Positions 55,882 to 64,000 of a stretch of 64,000 bases of DNA are shown piece after piece. The notes under the pieces are model-generated. The model made no database searches. It was not told the DNA's origin and saw nothing but the letters and a program-made list of their open reading frames with translations. Where the stretch lies: contig OX621245.1 of the NCBI GenBank assembly GCA_951640165.1, positions 25,660,330 through 25,724,329 of the forward strand, read 5' to 3'. The DNA comes from Pseudoips prasinana. Its lineage: Eukaryota > Arthropoda > Insecta > Lepidoptera > Nolidae. The position numbers were made by a program, and so were the translations under genes. Numbering within the stretch: the first letter of the stretch is position 1; each line of letters opens with the position of its first letter.

Positions 55882-56121
55882 TTGTCATTTATTTTTCTAG
55901 TAGTATATTTAGTCGGTGTTGTATTTATTTTTATGGTGTACAATAAAGAGTATTCTATTCTATTCTATTCTATATTTAGTCGGCGATTCAGGTCTGCATG
56001 GTCTTTTCATGTATATAATGAGAATGAATGGGATTTGTTCGTTGAAAAATTTGGTCGTCGAAAGTCTCAATATGAAAGTTTGGGTCTAGAAAATTTAGAC
56101 GATTTGGAAGACAAATGGTGA
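55882..56121 (+). other. Open frame of unknown identity with a LINE tail inserted
   Basis: A 79-codon frame. Its first half is a truncated LINE end (TGTTGTATTTATTTTTATGG, then ACAATAAAG and an ATTCT microsatellite) bounded by the direct repeat TATATTTAGTCGG at about 55904 and 55972. The second half (RRFRSAWSFHVYNENEWDLF, then EKFGRRKSQYESLGLENL) is acidic with plausible codon use, but I do not recognise it. It could be a decayed exon or a transposon ORF end. Confidence 0.4.
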
Positions 56122-56139
56122 CATACCCGGGACAAGTCA

Positions 56140-56712
56140 AGGGTTGGTTATAGAGTCACTAGAGTTTCCAATAATCTCTCGTGACACCATAAATAATTCA
56201 ACATACCTATTCTGATCTGGTAGCTAACTGCCCCCAGCAAGATGTCCTTAATGGAGACCGGAGACACGCAAATGCGTCCTCAGAGGCCCGACTCTCCTAT
56301 CGTCTACCTTGCCCTTTGCTTTGTATTCGTATCAATGGAATGCACCATCCGACGAGAAGAGATTGCACCTATAAGGCCGCAATTTGTACAATCTTGTTAA
56401 CATGCTCATAGCTCTTTATATTTAATATTTTTGGTGTACAGACGCCAGCACATCCAGCTACCCTAATCTGTCAAATTTCTTTAATAAATTTTCAACTTTA
56501 TCACATAAGCATAAGGTTCACTTTCAATGCTCAATGGTTGGGTATAGAGCCATTAGAGTTTCCAATAATCTCTCGTGACACGATAATCTGGTAGCTAACT
56601 GCCCCCAGCAAGCTGTCCTTAATGGCGGCACGCAAATGCGTCTTCAGAGACTCGACTCTCCTGCCCTTTGCTTTGTATTCGTATCGGTGGAATGCACCAT
56701 CCGACGAACGGC
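56140..56712. repeat. Direct duplication flanking half an M1 MITE
   Basis: Units 56140-56362 and 56530-56712 share TAGAGTTTCCAATAATCTCT, CGTGACAC, GGTAGCTAACTGCCCCCAGC and CTTTGCTTTGTATTCGTATC, with several small deletions in unit 2. An M1 left half (56435-56528) ends exactly where unit 2 begins. A minus-strand LINE tail fragment lies at 56370-56430. Confidence 0.75.
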
Positions 56713-57344
56713 CGGTGGAAACATACAGTGAATGATGCACAACACGTCCTTAAACAACAACCCTCACATACGAATCACTACATCAGTAACCACTCTGAGC
56801 CCCAAATTCGAACTACAAAGAAAGCACCTTCTGTGACGCGGGTCTTAGTGTACAGTCTTATTTGCTAGCTAGATAACTTGAGCCGCTGTTAGCCTCTATC
56901 GTATAGCTGGTTTTCAAACTTCTCCTAAAAAAGAAATCGTTTTTAAAGAATTCCGCTTCTCTCATCAATGATGTATAATCCTAATATAAACAAAACCAGA
57001 TGCTATGTTCAATATACTCGTTACAGTGGGCACAATGTGATCGCACTATCATTTTACTAGACGCATGTTTGTAAATAATGATGTAGCTTTGTTCGATAAA
57101 CCTTCGGGCAAACTGTATGATCATTAATAATGTCCGGTATTGTCAGTACAAATAATTTCTATAGGAAATTTAATACGGTGACACTCAATACCGCTACAAT
57201 ACTTAAACAATGGCGTTTGCCTTTCGTTGGCATGATTGCAGCTTAAGAGTGTATAATAGAGTAACAGCAATTTTAAATAAATAAAAGGGTCGGTTGGTGT
57301 GGTTAACATACTTGCCTTTAACACCGCAATTCGATTTCTACCCT

Positions 57345-57540
57345 GGGGCTCTACCGGCTAAGTCGCCGAACATCGATTTCTTAAATGGCGTTCAAATAAA
57401 TAAAGGTTAAAAATTACTTAATCAATCGTTAAATAGGCTTCCATGAGCACATTTGACGTCATAAATGGTCCGGAATCGATTGTCAACGTTGAAGCCGATT
57501 AAAGGATTGATTAAGTAATTTTTAACCTTTATTTATTTGA
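57345..57540. repeat. Dispersed foldback repeat, copy 2, with 50-bp arms
   Basis: The unit shared with 48685-48850, here ending in a large inverted repeat: 57392-57441 and 57491-57540 (50 bp each, a few mismatches) around a 49-bp loop. The outer parts of the arms read TCAAATAAATAAAGGTTAAA and its complement. The inner ends pair through GGCTTC/GAAGCC. Confidence 0.85.
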
Positions 57541-57895
57541 GTCTGGGTGTAATCGTAACTAATATTATAAATGCGAAAGTAACTCTGTCTGTCTGTCTGT
57601 GTGTTACTCTTTCACGCCAAAACTACTGAACGGATTTGAATTAAATTTGGTATACAGATGGTCTAGACCCTGAGAAAGAACATAGGCTAATTTTTATAGT
57701 TAGGATAACACAAAGGCCATATTTTAAAAGTTTAACGCGTGTAAAACCGCGGGGCACAGCTAGTTATCTATATAAGTATGTATTTACCAAAGAAAAGTTG
57801 TATGTTATCTGATTTCCATAGTACAAGCTCTGCTTAGTTTGGGATCAGGTGGCCGTGTATGAATAACGTCCTAGGATATTATTTTTATTATAGTA
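57538..57895 (+). mobile_element. 5'-truncated SINE A split by a Helitron
   Basis: GAGTCTGGGTGTAA is separated from TTATCTATATAAGTATGTAT by a 211-bp element. Joining the two sides restores the SINE A sequence exactly. The tail is otherwise intact. Confidence 0.8.
57553..57763 (+). mobile_element. Helitron-like H1 with precise boundaries
   Basis: It begins TCGTAACTAATATTATAAAT and ends with the hairpin and CACAGCTAG, lying between A57552 and T57764 of the host SINE. The empty-site comparison shows insertion at A|T with no target duplication and defines TC...CTAG ends, as known for Helitrons. A TCTG microsatellite is internal. Confidence 0.85.
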
Positions 57896-57899
57896 TTAC

Positions 57900-59230
57900 C
57901 CGATATATTACTACATATGTATATCAAAGATTAGAAACAAATTATAATGGTATACAATCGGTTCTTGGAACAAGCATTGAAATATTTAATAGAAAATACA
58001 CACATACAAGCGATCAGCCTTTGGTGTAGGTATATCAATAAAGACGTACCTACACTTTGTTATAATTAAATAATGAAACTTATTCAGCACTTTGATATTA
58101 CCATACACTTGTACTTGTCAAGCTCACAATGCCGTACATTCATATCGTAAAATACGGTATAAAAGGTACAAAAAATTAATTAGTCCGTCCGTGCGGTCTG
58201 TTTCATCACATATATTTTCTTAAATCCTTAAATAAATAACAAGTTACTAATCCATTATTTTGAAATATGGTTCTATTATAAAAAGAAAGAATTATATATA
58301 ACTAATAACTGAGGGCACTCCTTTGGGGTTCGGGCAATTCTAAGTGAGGGTGTGATCACTTGCACGGGATCACCGATCACGCGTTAAGGGGCCAAAGCGA
58401 TCCTCGCCGCTGAGGAACCTACCCTAGCTAACCTGCGGCTTTCTCTAGCTACCTCGGTGAACCAACCGTTAATATTGACTATGTGTTTCACTAAACATTG
58501 TATTAAAAGATTCCTATTACATTCCGGTCATTGTTTCTTAACAAAGCCAATTCAGTTCAGTGCTCCGTAGTACCTTCTCACTCTTTTTCTTTGAAACTTT
58601 TATTTGCATGGATTCTTGTTTGAATAATTCCCCATTCGCAAAGGTGCTCCTAAATCCACAAAGTTTCCTTTCCATGTTCTAAACTTTAGTTCACCAGTAA
58701 AACTATTCGGGTCAAAGAAAAGTGTACACTATTTTGAACGCAATCGGATTGATTTTGCAGTACAATGCTGAGTTACTTGTAAAACAGGAACGTCAATTCG
58801 TATTCCATTAGGATCTATTTGACAAGATTTTTGAGTGAATTTCGTGGTTATTGACAAATTATCCTGTGTTCTGCACAACGGTTTAGCTCAAGATAAAAAA
58901 AATATACTTACCAAATCTGTAGATTGGGAAAGCATACAGTTATACTACACTAATTTTAATATCATTGCATATATTTCTAAGATAGTTCTTATGACAACAT
59001 GGCATGTTTGGAAATATTGAGTAAAAATTAGCGACATGTTAAATAAAACCTGTTGATTGATTATGCGCGCGGTGCGCGTATTAGTGTGCAGTTTTAAGTT
59101 GCTTGACAGTTTTATTGTAAGCCCTGTTCTTGTTGTACGATCTATATTAGAGAGACATTTAAATTAATTTAAGCGTGTAATAGACAGAATTTCCAACAGT
59201 ACCCTACGTTATATAGGATATAATATTGTA
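57900..59230. other. No recognised gene; one GC-richer patch
   Basis: 58290-58460 is less AT-rich (CTCCTTTGGGGTTCGGG, then CGGGATCACCGATCACG) and may be an old repeat related to 9600-9740. Elsewhere there is only AT-rich DNA and chance frames. Confidence 0.4.
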
Positions 59231-59237
59231 CACACAC

Positions 59238-59434
59238 AGCCCAAATGCCCAGAGCTTGTACTATAGAAACCAGATAACTGATATATTACATATACTACTT
59301 TTCTTAAGTAAATACATACATATACGAACAGACATGTTGATTCCCACAAATCTTTGTCCAGGGTGGAAATCGAACGACCTGCAGCGAGAAAGGCAAGCAT
59401 TTACCAACCACGCCCATCGGCCCGTCATATATAG
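59238..59434 (-). mobile_element. SINE A, antisense
   Basis: The reverse of the SINE A tail start, middle and head, with B box damage (GGTTCGATTTCC with losses). A GATA tract follows at 59435-59452. Confidence 0.6.
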
Positions 59435-59546
59435 ATAAATAGATAGATAGATGAAGCACTTCATTAGTGCACAATTAGCGGCCGTATCACTTATTTGCGA
59501 TCTTCTCCAGACACCTAAGAATGGACAGCAGAAGGGATTATTAGGC

Positions 59547-59567
59547 GGGGGGGGGGGGGGGGGGGGG
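59547..59567 (+). repeat. Uninterrupted 21-G run
   Basis: A mononucleotide G tract of 21 bases followed by AGTAGTGGGG, able to form a G-quadruplex in principle. Assembly or sequencing error is likely at such a run. From 59570 to 60490 I recognise no feature. Confidence 0.85.
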
Positions 59568-60496
59568 AGTAGTGGGGAAGATAAATGATGTCTATTTCAG
59601 TTTCAAGCATCCGGTTAAGAATAAACTAATAATGATTATTTCTACTCTAGAACACAAAAGGGTACTAAAAAGGCTATTATACTCGTTCTAGTTTAGAACA
59701 CAGGTCTGATATAAATGGGTATTCTACCCCATCAATTCCAACATCTACCAATAAACTGGCTTTATTTACCGAACACATAAACTATTTTATAGCTACTATT
59801 TATTTGATCCGACAAATTTATCGGCTGGAATATCATCCCACTTAAGAAAAGGAGAGTAATCGTCAAGTCGACAACTGACACGTTATTAGAAAATACGCCT
59901 GAAATCTGATATTTTAATGATGGATTTCGGATCTAATAGCAAGTTACTGTGGAATACTTTGAAAGGTGAAGAAGATTTATGTACTGTCGATGTCGCGATG
60001 GTGTTTACACTTTGGCCTTGAAAGGGTCTGTTCTATATTGCGTAGACAATATGGTTGGTTTTTGTAGTGCAAATGAGTCCACTGACAGCGTTGATTGAGC
60101 TATTGTGATGGTTTTGATGTAACGACAATAAACAAGCGATGAAATCTCCGATTACTTTACACAAAGTCGAACAGATTACAGTAATTAGTTTAACTTAAGT
60201 GAAGTTGTGATAGACAGTCCTTTATTAAAAAACGATACAAAGCAAATAAACAATATTATTTAGGTTCCTAGTAGATAGGCACCACAGATAATTTAATGTT
60301 TCAACTCTGTATACGAAGGAAAATATATAATAAATTTAAATTACCAGTAGATTTGGATAAACAAAATATATTTTTTTTAATAGCATACGTACCACATGCT
60401 GTTTAGCGGTTATAGTTATCTAAGTAACCTAATACCATGGTCTTCATAAGGAGGATGTAATATATTAAGGTATTTTTTTAAATCCAATAACATCCT

Positions 60497-60850
60497 TTTT
60501 AGGGTTCCGTACCCAAATAGCAAAATACGGAACCCTTATAGATTCGTCATGTCTGTCTGTCTGTCTGTCTGTCCGTCCGTATGTCACAGCCACTTTTTTC
60601 CGAAACGATAAGAGCTGTACGGTTGAAACTAACTGTAAGTAGATGTATTCTGTGAACCGCATTAAGATTTCTACACAAATTACACACATTACTACATAAA
60701 TTGTTCAAAAAATTTTTTTCATCGTACCCATACATGTGGGTATCTATGGATAGGTCTTCAAAAATGATATTAAGGTTCCTAATATCATTTTTTTCTAAAC
60801 TGAATAGTTAGCGCGAGAGACACTTCCAAAGTGGAAAAATGAGTCTTTCC
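60497..60850 (+). mobile_element. Repeat I, 3'-truncated copy
   Basis: From AGGGTTCCGTACCCAAATAG through a short TCTG tract to GAGAGACACTTCCAAAGTGG, matching 7769 and 31891. The GAGTCGGACTCG end is absent. From 60850 to 61385 only chance frames are seen. Confidence 0.62.
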
Positions 60851-61388
60851 AAATATTGCATTAGTACAAAAAATGTTCCTAAAATTTCTCTGGGTAGTGA
60901 AATTTGATCAAAATAACTTCGGCAAACAGCAGGACCTTCAAATCAGTAAACGACAGAAATACTGGAAATATCAGAATATTTACTCGTACGCGACTTATTT
61001 GTGTGCGTTACCAATATATATCAAAAATATCAGCACAATTTTATCTCTGAAATATTCCCCTGCGTGTAATCATACATCTGGTCGTGACACGGTGTCAACA
61101 GCCCTCAGGGTAAGTAGGATGTTCGGAGCTCCCTTAAGCCCAATAAACGTCAGTAGGTACTTATTTTACCAGAGAAGAAGTCTTTACTCCTGAACGTAAG
61201 TTAATCAACTGGTAAAATTGAATCCATTGATCCTCTTACATCATTCTATATGGCCTTGCAATATTAGATGAAATTCGATATAATACCCAAAGAAACATTT
61301 TCACTATAGATTCACTAGCGCTAATAATTATCAGTTGATTCTCACCTTCTAAGCAAGTTACGGAACTAATTTTAATATCTTGGCATTT

Positions 61389-61590
61389 GACTGCACGTGT
61401 GGCGCAGCGGCTAAGACAGTCGCTTCGCCGCTTCGTGTCGCGGGTTCGAGTCCCGCTCCGGACAGCTATTTGTGTGACCCATAAACAGTTGTTCTGAGTC
61501 TGGATATAATCTGTGTCCGTCTATTTTATGTTTGTAAAGTACCCCGCGACACAGGGATAAATTCCCTAATGCGGGGGTTGTCTTTAAAAA
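61389..61590 (+). mobile_element. SINE B, full length
   Basis: The best copy: GACTGCACGTGTGGCGCAGC, GGCTAAGACAGTC, B box GGGTTCGAGTCCCG, GTGTGACCCATAAACAG, GTACCCCGCGACACAGG, a TTTAAAAAAA end. It is almost identical to 23386-23560. Confidence 0.75.
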
Positions 61591-61644
61591 AAATCTCTTT
61601 CTTACATAGTTCTTTGTCATAAGAACTATGTAAGAAAGAGATTT
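61591..61644. repeat. Perfect 24-bp inverted repeat
   Basis: Arms 61591-61614 and 61621-61644 (starting AAATCTCTTTCTTACATAG) are exact reverse complements with a 6-base loop. It starts directly at the A-rich end of the SINE B copy. Confidence 0.9.
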
Positions 61645-61796
61645 AGAGACGGGGCATATTTAGTATTAGCGCGAATAACTTAAGTAATTGACACCGGTCA
61701 ACCACATTTAGTAGTTTGACAGTTCTATTTATTCCATCAATGATTTTCTAAACACAATGTCATTACATTCCACACAACTGTTCAAAAACGCAGTAA

Positions 61797-61875
61797 TATA
61801 GCTTATATATCCGAATAACATATAGGCTTTAATTTATAAAGTTTAAAACGGGCAAAACCGCGGGGCACAGATAAT
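61797..61875 (+). mobile_element. Helitron-like H1, 3' fragment
   Basis: GTAATATAGCTTATATATCC to ACCGCGGGGCACAG, with the terminal CTAG mutated to ATAA. Confidence 0.6.
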
Positions 61876-62021
61876 AAAAAATAATTGCCAAATTGGTTGG
61901 TAATCAAGTTCATACCCAGCGTTCATCTTACACCAACGCACTCTACTATAAGTTCTAAATATCCCAAAATTATATAACACGTTGTATTTAATACACGCAT
62001 TCAGCATAACATTTCATAACT

Positions 62022-62149
62022 GTACATACGGCAACATATCAAGCTATCCATTCCCAATATAAGCTGACCTCTCATTGTATCGAAATCCAATACAACGCGA
62101 GACCAGCTTATACTGGAAAAGTATAGGTTGATATGTAGCCGTGTGTACC
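62022..62149. mobile_element. M2 palindromic MITE, second copy
   Basis: Ends TGTACATACGGCAACATATC and GATATGTAGCCGTGTGTACC, inner blocks AATATAAGCTGACCTCTC and GAGACCAGCTTATACTGG inverted. It matches 21266-21393. Confidence 0.7.
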
Positions 62150-62462
62150 AGATATTCTCTTTGTTCGATATTTTTGGCGTTGCATGCCAAAACGGTTCAT
62201 TGTCGTGTCGGACATTCAACGTTTTAAAGCTGTGTCAAACAGTAGTAAGCTTCAAGTAATCTAGGCTACAATTCCTGGCACAGAGCTTAACTACAATTAA
62301 TTTTGTATTCAAGCCTTCCTTTACACAGTAAAATCGTGACCCTAAGTTGTTTGTACAAACATAAAACAGAACCAGAACAATCAAGAAGAGTTTACCTACC
62401 GAATGTAAACTTAATAAGACCGTCCCTAAAGAATTAAGCGGGTACTAAGTAAAAGGTAAATA

Positions 62463-62905
62463 ATAAATAAATAAATAAATATCTTGGAAGTACTAATACA
62501 GTGCCATCTGATCCCAAATTAGGCAAAGCCTGTACTATAGAAACCAAACAACTGATAAATACACTTATATATTTCTAAAATATAAAAATACATACATATC
62601 TACTATATAAAAATAAGTCGGGTTTTCCTTCCTGACGCTATAACTCCAGAACGCACGAACCGATTTCGACGGTTTTGCATTCGTTGGAAAGGTCTCGGGC
62701 TCCGTGAGGTTTATAGCAAACAAAATTTATAAAATTTAACGCGGGTAACACCGCGGGGCACAGCTAGTTATAGATAAATTACACCCAGACACAGAACAAA
62801 CAATCCTGTTCATCACACAAATATTTGTCCCGAGTGGGAATCGAACCCTCGACTTCTGGTTTAGCAGTCAATGTCTATAACCCACCAGACCAACACTGTT
62901 AAAAT
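62463..62905 (-). mobile_element. SINE split by Helitron H4
   Basis: A minus-strand SINE A/D copy: tail at 62490-62598, then a Helitron-like element H4 at 62599-62768 (TCTACTATATAAAAATAAGT to CACAGCTAG), then the middle and tRNA-like head of the SINE to 62905. H4 again lies between A and T. Its body contains CGAACCGATTTCGACGG. Confidence 0.72.
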
Positions 62906-62943
62906 TATCATTTTTTTAAGTCGTCACCTGTAGTATTAAATTG

Positions 62944-63118
62944 TGTCCATGTATCACAGGGGACTTTACAAGCATTCAATTAAAAGACATATAGCACTCC
63001 CAGACGCTGAATAACAATTTATGGGTCACACATAAATGATTGTCCTGTGCGGGACTCGAACCCGTAATACAAGCGCGCCGAGGCAGGCAATGCGATCACC
63101 TTAGCCACTGCGTCACAC
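62944..63118 (-). mobile_element. SINE B, antisense
   Basis: The reverse of the SINE B order, with GGGTTCGAGTCCCGC intact as the B box and a diverged A box (GTGACGCAGTGGCTAAGG). From 63120 to 63700 no feature is recognised. Confidence 0.68.
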
Positions 63119-63710
63119 TATATAATTGTATTTATCAGTATATTTAGCAGTTAAGTATACATCCATAGAGTTACTTGTAAAACACGAACAAACTCCCAGG
63201 ACTAGATAGCTAACATCATAAGTAACAACTTTTATTCTACGAGTTCAGACATAATTCGCGTAACGCATTAATAAATTAATTTTAAAATAAAAAAATATGA
63301 GGGATATAAAAATATTCTATCGACTATGACTAGAGTAGGTAAATGAGATTACGGTCTTTAAAAAGATGGTACATCTCTCAATATTGTGGGTTGGTAAATA
63401 ACATATCTATCATATCTGTACGGTATGTCAAGAATTATAAATACTCTCACTACTACTGTTTTCTACTTGAACAGGTCACGAATGTAGTCAAGTACAATTT
63501 AGATAAAGTTATATCTAAATAAAGTAGTTTTCTGACTATTTTAAGTTCATATTTAGATATTCGACTCGGACTGAAGCCGTGCTGAAACATCGAACAAGCA
63601 AAGCGTGTTGAAACTTGAGGAACTGATTAAACAAACAGATTCATGAGTTAGCTTCTCAAGTCAAGCACGGCTTCGTATTGAGTTCCAGTAGTTCCTCTAT
63701 ATAAGGTATA

Positions 63711-64000
63711 TCACACTAATTTTATAAAGGCGAATGTTTGTGAGGGTGTGAGTGTCTAAACGGCTGGAGCGATTAAGATAAAATTTGGTATTGAATTAGC
63801 GGACACTGTGGATTAACACATCTATACATATAATAAAATCGTAGGAATGTCAAAACTGTTCATTGAAATTTTTTATAAAAGGATACTTGGGGCTTGATCT
63901 ACAATCGATATCGAAGCCATAAAATATAGTTTATAGAATTTTTGTCTCTTTATCTGTTTGTCTGTATGTATGTCCGGGCTAAACTCAAAAAGTACTGCAT
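63711..64000 (+). mobile_element. Helitron H1 interrupted by Helitron H2, running off the window
   Basis: H1 runs from TCACACTAATTTTATAAAGG to GTGGATTAACACA (63820). There an H2 copy starts, TCTATACATATAATAAAATC, and continues past the window end. The break point is between A and T of the H1 sequence TTAACACATAGGCT, matching Helitron target choice. The H1 remainder should lie beyond the window. Confidence 0.75.

Overview
The window looks like ordinary AT-rich lepidopteran (moth or butterfly) genomic DNA. The evidence is the combination of repeats: RTE-type endonuclease/reverse transcriptase remnants, R1-clade LINE remnants, very many tRNA-derived SINE fragments, Tc1/mariner elements, and short Helitron-like elements ending in CACAGCTAG. 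I cannot name the species. I found no convincing host protein-coding gene, tRNA gene or rRNA gene. Nearly all recognisable content is mobile DNA, much of it nested. Repeat names used here (H1-H4, M1-M2, SINE A-F, repeats E, G, I, R) are labels local to this report.

Layout. 0-14.5 kb: Helitron-like and SINE fragments, a mariner-like MITE broken by a LINE tail (2844-3576), a 263-bp tandem repeat (10375-11130), and two copies of a diverged segment (11407-11945 and 13549-14395) carrying different transposons at corresponding positions. 14.9-16.5 kb: a complete-looking Tc1-type DD34E transposon. 17-24 kb: palindromic MITEs, SINEs and a CpG-rich 281-bp MITE flanked by TAA. 24.1-25.4 kb: a head-to-tail array of Helitron-like units. 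25.7-27.0 kb: a second complete-looking Tc1/mariner-superfamily element with an uninterrupted 371-aa transposase (DD41D spacing).

30.4-36.1 kb: a 5.7-kb structure bounded by short inverted termini and a perfect 8-bp direct repeat (CTTTTATC), hAT-like in form. It has clusters of GGGTAACCC-type motifs near both ends and contains a decayed RTE LINE, an R1-type LINE fragment and SINEs. 37.3-38.2 kb: an internally deleted Tc1-like element retaining an N-terminal exon, a likely 111-bp intron and a C-terminal piece. 38.8-40.9 kb: a 5'-truncated R1-clade LINE on the minus strand. 41.0-41.9 kb: an M1 MITE split by a ~0.7-kb insertion.

42-64 kb: sparser DNA with decayed LINE and transposase fragments, local tandem duplications and SINEs. 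It also holds a striking number of short, nearly perfect inverted duplications (hairpins). In two of these the ancestral sequence can be recognised, so the inverted copy is probably secondary. Only the two transposase ORFs look capable of encoding full-length proteins. The window reads as a record of nested insertions: LINE tails in MITEs, Helitrons in SINEs at A|T sites, and Helitrons in Helitrons. No cooperative gene system is visible.
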